A DNA stretch of 64,000 nucleotides. Source: Colwellia sp. PAMC 20917. GTDB lineage: Bacteria > Pseudomonadota > Gammaproteobacteria > Enterobacterales > Alteromonadaceae. Below the pieces are notes generated by a model that made no database searches, was not told the origin of the DNA, and worked only from the letters and a program-made list of their open reading frames with translations. Shown piece after piece: positions 33,102 to 41,954 of the stretch. Position numbers and translations under genes: made by a program. Numbering within the stretch: position 1 is the stretch's first letter; each line of letters begins with the position of its first letter. The DNA is taken from assembly GCF_001767295.1 (NCBI RefSeq), contig NZ_CP014944.1:2790001-2854000 (forward strand), read 5' to 3'.

Positions 33102-35306
33102 ATGTCTGATCGTAATCAGCTGGTGAAAGAAAATTTTATTAACTTTGTTCGCGCGCAAACCTTACCTGAATCAACTTGTACTTTAACTCCTAGCGATGTT
33201 GGATTAAGTTCAGCTGAAGTTATTGATCTATTTGAAACCCAAGTAATGAGTCGCCACCTTGATTTGCAATCACGTGTGATGCAGAAAAAAGGTCAAAGTT
33301 TTTATACTATTGGTAGCTCAGGTCATGAGGGTAATGCTGCTTATGCCAAGGCATTTCGTCCGACAGATATGGCATTTTTGCATTATCGCAGTGGCGCGTT
33401 TGTTATCCAGCGCAGCAAGCAAGTACCAGGACAAACGATTTTATATGACATGCTATTGTCATTTGCTGCATCAAAAGATGACCCTATCTCTGGTGGTCGT
33501 CATAAAGTGCTTGGTAGTAAAGCGCTCTCTATTCCACCACAAACCAGCACCATAGCGTCGCATTTGCCTAAAGCGATGGGCGCTGCATACAGCATTCCGT
33601 TAGCAAAACGTTTAGCGCATAAAGGTGAGATCCCTGACGATGGCGTCATTATTTGTAACTTTGGTGATGCTTCATCGAATCATTCAACCACACAAGGGGC
33701 AATTAACAGCACAGCTTGGGCGGCTTATCAGTCTATTCCTATGCCAATTGTTTTTGTCTGTGAAGATAATGGTATTGGTATTTCAACGGCTACACCGGAA
33801 GGGTGGATCGCCGCTAATTATGAAAATAGAGCCGGTTTAACTTATCTTTATTGTGATGGCTTGAATATTTTAGATACCTATAAAACCGCCAAAGAAGCAG
33901 AACGAATTGCTCGAGAATTGCGTAAACCCGTGTTTTTACATATCCGCACAGTGCGTATTTTGGGGCATGCGGGCTCTGATGCTGAGTTTGTTTACCGTGA
34001 TATGGCTGACATTACGGCAACAGAGTTTCAAGACCCTTTATTACACACCGCGCGCATTATCTTAGAAAACAATATTTTAACGACTGAAGAGCTGATCGGC
34101 ATTTATCAAAACGTTGAAAAGCGCATTGAGGTTATTGCTGAAAATGCCGCTAGCAAAGAAAAACTGACCAGTGCTGATGCCGTAATGGCAAGCATTATAC
34201 CTAACGTTACTAAAGCACGTAGTTCAGTGTTAGTTAGCGATAAAACTCGCGCAGAAATTTTTAAACATGAGAAACATAACCTGCCTAAAAAACAGCATTT
34301 AGCAAAATTGATTAACTGGGCATTGATGGACTTAATGGCTGAATATCCCAGTATTGTTATGTGCGGTGAAGATATTGGCAAAAAAGGCGGCGTTTATAAC
34401 GTTACGGCAAAGTTATGTGAACGGTTTGGCAAAAGCCGGGTGATTAATACCTTGCTAGATGAGCAAACGATTTTAGGTACCGCTATTGGTTTAGCGCACA
34501 ACGGTTTTCTACCTATCCCTGAAATTCAATTTTTAGCTTATGTGCACAACGCTGAAGATCAAATTCGTGGCGAAGCGGCGACATTACCGTTTTTCTCAAA
34601 TGGGCAATTTACTAATCCCATGGTGATCCGCATTGCGGGTTTGGCCTACCAAAAAGGTTTTGGTGGTCATTTTCATAATGATAACTCTTTTGCCGTTTTT
34701 CGTGATATCCCAGGATTAATCATCGCTTGTCCGTCAAATGGTGCCGATGCAGTTGAAATGATGCGCGCTAGTGTACGCTTAGCGCAAGAGCAACAACGTA
34801 TGGTGATATTTTTAGAGCCAATAGCGCTTTACATGGCGAAAGACTTACACCAAGAAGGTGATGGTTTATGGACCTTTGAGTATCAGCCTCCTGAATTGGC
34901 AGACAGCAGTATCGATTTAGGCGTTAAGGTTGCTGGCTCAGGTAAAAAACTGTGTATTTTAACGTATGGCAATGGCAATTACTTATCGCGCCAAGCACAA
35001 GCAAAATTAGCAGCGCAGGGAATTGATGCACGTGTTGTTGATTTACGTTGGTTAGCACCATTAGATGAACAAGGTATTTTGGCGCAAGTGAATGATTGTG
35101 AACATGTGCTTATTGTTGATGAATGTCGTCAAACGGGCTCAATTAGTGAAGCGCTAGTGACTTTAATTCATGAGCAAACAAGTGAATGCCCTAAAATAAA
35201 ACGCGTTACCGCAAGTGATAGCTTTATTCCTCTAGGCGCTGCAGCCTATGAGGTATTACCATCGGTTAAGAATATTGTCGATGCTGCGAAGGAGATTTGC
35301 CAATGA
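33102..35306 (+). CDS. Fused alpha/beta 2-oxoacid dehydrogenase E1
   Basis: A 734-residue thiamine-diphosphate enzyme in which alpha and beta E1 subunits are joined. The alpha part (about 1-370) holds the TPP-binding stretch CNFGDASSNHSTTQGAINST with the following CEDNGIGIST. The beta part (about 395-734) begins LINWALMDLMAEYPSIVMCG, then EDIGKKGGVYNVT. It is closest to branched-chain (2-oxoisovalerate) E1. No E2 or E3 gene lies nearby, so it must share another complex or act alone. The stop overlaps the next start by four bases (ATGA), so the acyltransferase-like protein is coupled to it. The AAGGAG for that gene lies within the E1 3' end. Confidence 0.88.
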   Translation: MSDRNQLVKENFINFVRAQTLPESTCTLTPSDVGLSSAEVIDLFETQVMSRHLDLQSRVMQKKGQSFYTIGSSGHEGNAAYAKAFRPTDMAFLHYRSGAFVIQRSKQVPGQTILYDMLLSFAASKDDPISGGRHKVLGSKALSIPPQTSTIASHLPKAMGAAYSIPLAKRLAHKGEIPDDGVIICNFGDASSNHSTTQGAINSTAWAAYQSIPMPIVFVCEDNGIGISTATPEGWIAANYENRAGLTYLYCDGLNILDTYKTAKEAERIARELRKPVFLHIRTVRILGHAGSDAEFVYRDMADITATEFQDPLLHTARIILENNILTTEELIGIYQNVEKRIEVIAENAASKEKLTSADAVMASIIPNVTKARSSVLVSDKTRAEIFKHEKHNLPKKQHLAKLINWALMDLMAEYPSIVMCGEDIGKKGGVYNVTAKLCERFGKSRVINTLLDEQTILGTAIGLAHNGFLPIPEIQFLAYVHNAEDQIRGEAATLPFFSNGQFTNPMVIRIAGLAYQKGFGGHFHNDNSFAVFRDIPGLIIACPSNGADAVEMMRASVRLAQEQQRMVIFLEPIALYMAKDLHQEGDGLWTFEYQPPELADSSIDLGVKVAGSGKKLCILTYGNGNYLSRQAQAKLAAQGIDARVVDLRWLAPLDEQGILAQVNDCEHVLIVDECRQTGSISEALVTLIHEQTSECPKIKRVTASDSFIPLGAAAYEVLPSVKNIVDAAKEICQ

Positions 35307-36394
35307 GTTCGTCAATAAAAAATACCGATAAAGCACCAGTAAAAGCCATGAATAAGAAAAAGCAAAGAGTGGTAGTTATTTGCCCTGGCCGAGGTACCTA
35401 CAATAAAGAAGAACTGGGGTATTTACAGCGTTTTCATAGTGATAAAACCGAAATAGTTTCATTAATTGATGATTTTCGTGACAGCCAAGGGCAAATGAAA
35501 GTTTCTGAACTTGATGGTATGGAAAATTACAGCATGCGTACCCATACTGCCGGTGAAAATGCTTCGGCACTTATTTATGCTTGTGCATTATCAGATTATC
35601 AAGCCATTAATAAAGACGAGTTTGACATTGTCGCGGTTACTGGCAACTCTATGGGTTGGTATATAGCATTAGCGGTTGCTGGCGCATTAAAACCCAAACA
35701 AGCTATTAAGTTAATTAATACCATGGGCTCGATGATGACAAAAGGTGTGATTGGTGGACAAATGATTTATCCAATCATTAACGATGAGTGGAATATTGAG
35801 CGAGAGCAAGAACACCAGGTTATGCAATGGTTAGCACAAGCAAATCAACAAAGTGATTGTGAAGTTTATGTCTCGATTAATTTAGGTGGTTATATAGTCT
35901 TTGGTGGTAACAAGGCGGGTTTGAAAGCGTTAGAAGCGTTACTGCCTGTGTTACAAGACCGTTATCCAATGAATTTATTTAACCATGCGGCTTTTCATAC
36001 ACCGCTGCTAAATGAAGTTTCAAAGCGGGCGGTGGAACTGATGCCAGCACAACTGTTTAATGCGCCTGAAATACCGTTAATTGATGGCTTAGGGCAAGTG
36101 TGGCAACCTTATAGTTGCGATGTTGAGCAATTACATAACTACACACTTAATACACAAGTGGTAGAACCTTATAACTTTTCAAAAGCGATCGAGGTAGCCA
36201 TTAAAGAGTTTGCGCCCGATAAGCTTATTATTTTGGGCCCAGGTGCTACCTTAGGTGGTGCAGTGGCGCAGAGTTTGATCAGCCATCATTGGCTTAATTT
36301 ACAAAGCAAAGCTAATTTTATAACGCAGCAAAAGGAGAACCCTTTTATACTCGCCATGGGATTATTAGAGCAACGTAAAAAGGTCGTATTATAA
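35303..36394 (+). CDS. FabD-like acyltransferase lacking the malonate-binding Arg
   Basis: A 363-residue protein with the malonyl/acyl transferase fold. The ATG at 35303 is preferred: AAGGAG lies eight bases upstream and ATGA overlaps the E1 stop. The nucleophile elbow is GNSMGW (S116; normally GHSxG) and the catalytic His is probably H232 in NHAAFHTPLL. Counting from the Ser as in E. coli FabD (S92 to R117), the position of the carboxylate-binding Arg falls at M141 in LINTMGSMM, so malonyl-CoA is an unlikely substrate. Acyl groups from the coupled E1 (for example isobutyryl or a related unit) are a plausible alternative. The exact reaction is unknown. Confidence 0.8.
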   Translation: MSSSIKNTDKAPVKAMNKKKQRVVVICPGRGTYNKEELGYLQRFHSDKTEIVSLIDDFRDSQGQMKVSELDGMENYSMRTHTAGENASALIYACALSDYQAINKDEFDIVAVTGNSMGWYIALAVAGALKPKQAIKLINTMGSMMTKGVIGGQMIYPIINDEWNIEREQEHQVMQWLAQANQQSDCEVYVSINLGGYIVFGGNKAGLKALEALLPVLQDRYPMNLFNHAAFHTPLLNEVSKRAVELMPAQLFNAPEIPLIDGLGQVWQPYSCDVEQLHNYTLNTQVVEPYNFSKAIEVAIKEFAPDKLIILGPGATLGGAVAQSLISHHWLNLQSKANFITQQKENPFILAMGLLEQRKKVVL

Positions 36395-37310
36395 GTTTAA
36401 AATAACAACTAAACATTCTTGTATAAAACTAACTCAAGTTTCGTGATTCAAATATAATAAAAAATGATAATAATTTTAAATTAGACGATGTCTCAATGTG
36501 GTAAATACTGGTGAACTAGGCAACGTAAAAGCCAAAAGAGACATCGAATGAATTTTGCCAGAAACATCTTAAACTTATCATCACTAACGGCTGAGCTATT
36601 TGAACAAGCAAACCTTAAGATTGGCAATACTTTCAATTCAACATGGAAGAGCGCTGGCTTTAATATAATATAAGTTTTCTTAGCGCTCCGGCAAATCTGC
36701 TGATAACGTTGTTTATCTGTTGATGCTTTGAATAGATGCTTTATTAAGTTTTCCGCAACAAAAAAGACGCCTTATATGACCTACTCAAACGCGAACTGTC
36801 CGTTTCCTACTGTGATGATATTTTAGTATTACCGTTAGGAAAGTACGCAGAGAGGAAATAGTATTTTGAAATCATAAGTATTTTTCGAGGTCAACAGAGT
36901 ACCAGTTAGTTGACCTAAGACATTCGACAGCAGAATTGAAAATCATTGATAAAGCGGACGCTCACAAAATCGTTTTTGAGACTAATTTTATGATAAAAAT
37001 ACAGTTATAGAACGAGACCGATCTCATGACTGCTTCAAGCTCATTATGTCGTCAGTGTAAATTCACACCTGAACGTTAACTAATATCGATTTTCATGAAC
37101 AAAATCCATCTCAACTAGGGGGAGGTTAGATAAGAAAGTTGATATTACCCTTTCCTTATCTAACAGAAAATTACCGGCACAGCCCGATTAAACCCATTAT
37201 AAAATTATGGATATGTTTATCTAAAAGAATATATAGCTGGATTTATTGAAAGGTTAACTAATACTATATAGACTTTTCGTTCGTGACTAATACTTAATAA
37301 GTCAATCACA
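36395..37310. other. Gene-poor, apparently degenerate region
   Basis: About 920 bases without an intact gene. It holds inverted repeats CGATGTCTC (36486) with GAGACATCG (36538), AGGTCAAC (36888) with GTTGACCT (36909), and GTTAGATAAG (37125) with CTTATCTAAC (37155). A 41-codon frame starts at 36548 (MNFARNILNLSSLTAELFEQ). A second broken frame near 36750-36861 reads FRNKKDALYDLLKRELSVSY. These look like remnants of coding sequence, perhaps a decayed mobile element, but I cannot name the source. Confidence 0.45.
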
Positions 37311-38060
37311 TTACAATTTCATGTAATTGTCATATATTTTTTGGAACCTTCCGGTTTCTTTTATGTTTTTTAACCCTAGGTTAAAATCATCCCTAACTTT
37401 TTTATCCCTAAATACTGGGCGATAATCATCGGGGTTGGCTTTGGTGAAGTTGTGCACTTTAACATCACCCACTTCTAAATCGTTCATTAATATCAATTGT
37501 TTAACAAAGTGTTTAAAAATATAAATATCACTTAAAACCACATCATATCGACGATAATGCAGTAGTTTCACTTGTGTTAGCTGATCGCTGATACCATAAA
37601 ACCGATTATCCTCTTTTACTTTATTTAGCCATTTAGGGTACCTTTTTTCAGCGCCTTGAAAAGATACGATTTGTAATCCACCCAGATCGCTAGGTTTTTC
37701 TATGGAAATATTTCTGTCTTTCAGGGTGATAAAAACGTTGTTATAGATTACAGCAGGCTCGGCATAAAATCCCCCGAAAGCTTCCAAGTTTATTCCCATG
37801 TCGCCCATTGCCGCATCGACTAGGTTACTTCTAAAAGCAATAGGAATTCGTCCTAAGGGAAAGTACAGGGGCTTTAACGTATGACCTTTATATGCCAACG
37901 CAGCCGAAATGATATCAATTTCAATGCCCTTATTATGCTTCTGAAAGATGTAGGGTGGGATTTCTTGACTAAATGCCATTAATACTTCTTTAGCTTCTGT
38001 GAAACCAATCAACATGGTACTGATTAATAGTACATAATATTTGAGAATTTTAATTTTCAT
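37311..38060 (-). CDS. Periplasmic solute-binding protein, family 3
   Basis: A 249-residue SBP_bac_3 protein with a signal peptide (to about residue 23, GFTEAKE). The pattern FSQEIPPYIFQKHNKGIEID and LYFPLGRIPIAFRSNLVDAA is typical of amino-acid-type binding proteins. No ABC permease or ATPase lies nearby, so it may be an orphan receptor or a periplasmic sensor for other systems. Orphan members are numerous in Alteromonadales. It is divergent from the Tsx-like channel at 38264, perhaps sharing control. Confidence 0.85.
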   Translation of the reverse strand: MKIKILKYYVLLISTMLIGFTEAKEVLMAFSQEIPPYIFQKHNKGIEIDIISAALAYKGHTLKPLYFPLGRIPIAFRSNLVDAAMGDMGINLEAFGGFYAEPAVIYNNVFITLKDRNISIEKPSDLGGLQIVSFQGAEKRYPKWLNKVKEDNRFYGISDQLTQVKLLHYRRYDVVLSDIYIFKHFVKQLILMNDLEVGDVKVHNFTKANPDDYRPVFRDKKVRDDFNLGLKNIKETGRFQKIYDNYMKL

Positions 38061-38263
38061 TGTTAAATCAAGTGCTGTTAATTCGGTTACAAACTAGTAT
38101 AAGGCATGCATGAAAATATGCTCACAGATCTAAAGGAAAATTTATTTACTTGTATTATACAGAAGTGAGTACCTTTTCTTTTCTTTAGATAACAGCTATA
38201 TCATACAGGGACCATTTGTCGTATTTAAAACAGTTGATATAAAATTTAAAGATGAGGTAACTG

Positions 38264-39085
38264 ATGAAAAGCTCCAAACTATTAACCTTCTTAAGAGTGA
38301 GTAAAATCCTTATCGCACTATTTTTTCTTGGATCAGCACTAAGCGTTGCCAGTGAATGGAGTAAAACAGAGTTGTTTTATCAACAAGGAAAGTTACTTGC
38401 TCCTAGTTTTGCCGGAGGTGGAAAACATGCAACTACCGTGATCACATTACAACATGCCAGCGGTTGGAAATACGGTGATAATTTCTTTTTTGTGGACCAT
38501 CTAAACGACGGAAATTCTGATGGATTTGACGACAGTGAATTTTATGGCGAAATATATCTACATTTCAGTGCAAAAAAAATATTTGAGATGCAAAAGCCTG
38601 CTAGTTTTATTAAAGATGTGGGTCTGGTCATGGGTATAAATGCTTCCGCCGATGCCAATGTTATGAAATATTTACCCGGTATACGTATTTCTTGGGACAT
38701 ACCCGGATTTTCCTTTCTCAACTCTGATATTACCGCTTATATAGATGCTAGTGATGGTTTACGTGTTGGTACTGCAAATGCTCCAACAGAGCAAGACAGT
38801 TTTATGATAGATATTAGCTACGGCTACCCCTTTTCAATTGGAGAATTAGATTTCTCCATAGAAGGCCACATGGAATATATACATGAAAGACAAAATGAAC
38901 TAGATGGCAAAGTACATTCGTGGTTTTTAGCTCAGCCTCAATTGAGGCTTGATATTGGTAAATTACTCGCCAATAATCCTGATACTGTTTTTGCAGGCAT
39001 AAAATGGCAATATTGGCAAAATAAACTTGGAGACAAAACCGCAGATGAAAATGTCATTATGGCCTTAATAGTATGGCGACTCTGA
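38264..39085 (+). CDS. Tsx/OmpK-type outer-membrane channel
   Basis: A 273-residue beta-barrel with an N-terminal signal (to about residue 30, LSVAS). The segment TLQHASGWKYGDNFFFVDHL is the hallmark of the nucleoside-channel Tsx and OmpK family. The C-terminus ends ALIVWRL rather than in Phe. Tsx imports nucleosides; OmpK is its Vibrio relative and a phage receptor. The ligand here is not determinable. The signal sequence is rather long. Confidence 0.85.
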   Translation: MKSSKLLTFLRVSKILIALFFLGSALSVASEWSKTELFYQQGKLLAPSFAGGGKHATTVITLQHASGWKYGDNFFFVDHLNDGNSDGFDDSEFYGEIYLHFSAKKIFEMQKPASFIKDVGLVMGINASADANVMKYLPGIRISWDIPGFSFLNSDITAYIDASDGLRVGTANAPTEQDSFMIDISYGYPFSIGELDFSIEGHMEYIHERQNELDGKVHSWFLAQPQLRLDIGKLLANNPDTVFAGIKWQYWQNKLGDKTADENVIMALIVWRL

Positions 39086-39370
39086 AAACGATCGAATAAT
39101 GACCTGTAATGCTCTGAGTTGCCATGAAATGGATTGAATTTAATGCTAGTTATGATCCTTGAAGCAGACCTTAACGACAGATACTCTGAGACATTCGCAA
39201 TGCGCAAAGTTAGCATTAACGGTTTGATGACGAATGACTATATGGTGGCTTAGTTCGCACTCAGACTTAACGGGTTATTGGTAAAACTATCATCATCAAT
39301 ATACATCTGTTCTCATCTATATCGAACGTCCGCTATCAAGTAACTGTCAACGTAATATGGTTATCCATCC
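39086..39370. other. Intergenic region with no supported gene
   Basis: Part of a 590-base gap between the Tsx-like gene and the chemoreceptor. I see no terminator of quality and no complete gene in this first half. Confidence 0.35.
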
Positions 39371-39548
39371 ATGTCTACTTTAGATCAAAACATACAAACA
39401 TTTTTAGTTAAAACTCTCAAATGCTGATGTCTTCAGTGAGGCAACTACTGCCCTTAAACGTAATAATTCCAGTTTCCGATTTTATTTAACGGTTTCCACC
39501 TTTATTCAACTTCTACAATTGCCCTCGATCTATGAAGATAATAAATAA
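39371..39548 (+). pseudogene. Possible frameshifted small gene
   Basis: An ATG at 39371 opens MSTLDQNIQTFLVKTL, then hits a stop at 39427. A second frame picks up at about 39415 and runs as NADVFSEATTALKRNNSSFR to a stop at 39548. Joined by a one-base shift near 39420 the two read as one plausible 58-residue protein. Neither half has a known family, so it may be a decayed small gene or chance. Confidence 0.35.
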
Positions 39549-39677
39549 GTAAAGAGATGATTTATAAAACGGTTGGTTCCATCATAAATAGATAAAATAT
39601 ATGCTCGATTGATAAAGTAAATCAAAGTTTTATTATTATAATAATTTACACTTTAATGACTTTTAACTCTGGAGTTC

Positions 39678-41294
39678 ATGAACACAATGTTTTCTACACT
39701 ATCATTGGCAGCAAAGATTAATGCTGCATTAGTACTTATCGCAATAGCGTTCTTAAGTACCACAGTCATATTCTTTTATTATGATGAAAAAGAGCTCAGT
39801 GAAAATTTTGTTGAACGTAACCTAGAAAGTTTAGCACTTAATTATTTTGACTCTGTGAATACTATGATGTTAACCGGGACAATAGAAAATCGTCAGTTAA
39901 TACAAAATAAAATACAGAGCCAAGATGAAATTGTTGAGGCACGTATTATTCGAGCGCCTGCTTTAACAACTATTTTTGGTGATGGTTTTGCTGATCAAAA
40001 AGCGGTCGATGATTTTGAACAACAAGGTATAAACGGCACTAAAGCGTTTGATGTTTTTGAACGAGACGGTAAGCGAATGATGAGTTTTATTTCGCCTATA
40101 CGTGCCAGTTCAGACTACCGTGGTACTAACTGTTTAACCTGTCATCAAGTCAAAGAAAATGAAATATTAGGCGCGGTAAAGGTGACCTATGATTTATCTA
40201 AAGTTGACCAGCAAATTATGAGTTCTATAACTCAAGCAGCGATCCTACAGTTAGTTATCACTGTTATTAGCTTTTGGTTATTAAGTTTAACCATAAAGAA
40301 ATTGATTTTTAATCGCCTCAAACGACTTAGAAAAACCATTAATGATGTAGAACATAATTTAGATTTGAACCAAGAAATCAAAGTACATCATGATGATGAA
40401 TTAGGTGCAGTTAGTGTGGCATTAAATAGCATGATGCAAAAATTTAGAACAAGTTTTTTATCCATCTCATCAACAACAGACAAATTAATTGATTCAGCAA
40501 AAAGTGTTGATGAAATATCGAATTTAATGCGTGCGGCTGTTCTTGAACAAAAGAACGGCACAGACTCTGTAGCCGCTGCAATTAATGAACTAGATACATC
40601 AGCGAGTGAAGTACATCGTAATACTCAAACCGCCGCTGAGAATTCACTGTCGGTACGTGAAAAAGCAACGCAAGGCTTAGAATTAGTTGAAAATGCTAAA
40701 GATGGCATTGGTTTATTGCGTGACAAGGTGATTGATAATACCGCTATGATAGCTGCATTAAGCGATAAAACTCATGAAGTAGGGGGTGTTTTAGAAGTAA
40801 TAACCAGTATCGCCGAACAAACCAATTTATTGGCATTAAATGCAGCTATTGAAGCAGCAAGAGCCGGAGAGCAAGGGCGAGGTTTTGCAGTGGTTGCCGA
40901 TGAAGTACGCTCATTAGCCACGCGTACCAGAGAGTCTATTGACCAAATCCAGTTAACGATTAGGGGATTACAAGTTGATGCCAGTAATGCGGTTAACTCT
41001 ATGAATGATGTCAGTCAACAGGCAAATGAAAAGGCAGAAGATGTAACGAATGTAGCCAGTTTATTAGTGGAAATAACCTCGCAAATCACAGAGCTGGATG
41101 ATTTGAACACACAAATTGCTAGTGCAGCACAGCAACAAAATTTAGCGGCTGACGAAATTAATGTCAATGTTGTCAATATTAGTGACGTTGCAGAAAAATC
41201 AAGTAAAGATGCGATACATGGTAAAGAGATAAGTGAACAGTTACTCGAGTTGGCTTACGAGCTTAATCAGCAATTATCACAATTTAAAATGTAA
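39678..41294 (+). CDS. Chemoreceptor with periplasmic c-type haem motif
   Basis: A 538-residue methyl-accepting protein. Helix 1 is about residues 13-32. The periplasmic domain (33-~175) contains one CxxCH motif, NCLTCHQ at residues 152-156, followed by [10 protein letters not shown]. This is the mark of covalently bound haem c, as in PAS-like haem sensors of Geobacter and DcrA-type receptors. Helix 2 is near [18 protein letters not shown], then HAMP and a conserved signalling tip ([20 protein letters not shown]). The haem suggests sensing of redox state, oxygen or NO and steering of motility by it. Upstream TCTGGAGTTC supplies a ribosome site. No adjacent che genes. Confidence 0.9.
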   Translation: MNTMFSTLSLAAKINAALVLIAIAFLSTTVIFFYYDEKELSENFVERNLESLALNYFDSVNTMMLTGTIENRQLIQNKIQSQDEIVEARIIRAPALTTIFGDGFADQKAVDDFEQQGINGTKAFDVFERDGKRMMSFISPIRASSDYRGTNCLTCHQVKENEILGAVKVTYDLSKVDQQIMSSITQAAILQLVITVISFWLLSLTIKKLIFNRLKRLRKTINDVEHNLDLNQEIKVHHDDELGAVSVALNSMMQKFRTSFLSISSTTDKLIDSAKSVDEISNLMRAAVLEQKNGTDSVAAAINELDTSASEVHRNTQTAAENSLSVREKATQGLELVENAKDGIGLLRDKVIDNTAMIAALSDKTHEVGGVLEVITSIAEQTNLLALNAAIEAARAGEQGRGFAVVADEVRSLATRTRESIDQIQLTIRGLQVDASNAVNSMNDVSQQANEKAEDVTNVASLLVEITSQITELDDLNTQIASAAQQQNLAADEINVNVVNISDVAEKSSKDAIHGKEISEQLLELAYELNQQLSQFKM

Positions 41295-41335
41295 TATTTA
41301 GACGTTATATTTGAAAAAAATGGCGGTGTTTAATT

Positions 41336-41515
41336 ATGATCAACGTGTTGTTTTATGCTTACCATGTTTTTTGGCGGAGTTTTAACGTTTCAGAGAGCAA
41401 TGATGAGGTGTTTCGAGCGAAGATAGGTGCAACAACATTCTTCTTTTTTATGGTCTTACTTGTATTATCGACGATTGCAGATACTAACTTACCAAATTTG
41501 AAGGTTGGCGGTTAA
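41336..41515 (+). CDS. Small membrane protein, 59 aa
   Basis: A 59-residue frame from the ATG at 41336, ending just before a strong terminator. Residues ~34-48 form one hydrophobic helix (TTFFFFMVLLVLSTIA), and the N-terminus is aromatic and polar. It follows the haem chemoreceptor by 41 bases and may be cotranscribed. There is no strong Shine-Dalgarno. Function unknown. Confidence 0.5.
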   Translation: MINVLFYAYHVFWRSFNVSESNDEVFRAKIGATTFFFFMVLLVLSTIADTNLPNLKVGG

Positions 41516-41544
41516 CCTCAAGGAATAAATATTTATTATCGAAT

Positions 41545-41575
41545 AAAAAGCCTCTTTAAAAAGAGGCTTTTTATT
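41545..41575. terminator. Bidirectional terminator
   Basis: A 13-bp stem AAAAAGCCTCTTT with AAAGAGGCTTTTT around a two-base loop, with A and T tracts on both sides. It can serve the plus-strand genes before it and the minus-strand gene after it. Confidence 0.9.
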
Positions 41576-41599
41576 TTCTGTAATGGGTCGCCATAGTGA

Positions 41600-41791
41600 T
41601 TAGTAATAGGCGTCAGTATTATTATGTGCTTGAGGGTCTTCTATAATTTCTTCGAAGTCCACTTCAAAGCTATTGTTTTCTTCTGTATTTGCCATATAAA
41701 TAGTGCGCGTTGAACCGTCAATCCAGGTGACTGTACCACTACCTTTTTTACTACCGCATTTCATACCAATATGAATATCATGAAATTCCAT
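41600..41791 (-). CDS. Small hypothetical protein, 63 aa
   Basis: The start at 41791 (MEFHDIHIGMKCGSKKGSGT) follows a strong GAGGAGG site by five bases, so the 11-residue longer version is unlikely. It looks like a small beta-barrel (SH3-like: GMKCGSKKGSGTVTWIDGST) with an acidic tail. No membrane segment or signal. It is widespread in appearance but without a function that I know. Confidence 0.7.
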   Translation of the reverse strand: MEFHDIHIGMKCGSKKGSGTVTWIDGSTRTIYMANTEENNSFEVDFEEIIEDPQAHNNTDAYY

Positions 41792-41954
41792 TGAACCTCC
41801 TCGCCTAAATTGCTGTGTTGACATTGATAAATAAACCCTATGTTGTTTAGATTTACAATAGATTGTTTAGTTCAATTAATCTGCTAAATGAGCATGTTTA
41901 CTTAAACAGGTAATATTTTATTATAAAGATAAAGTTACTGAGGTCTAGAGTGAA

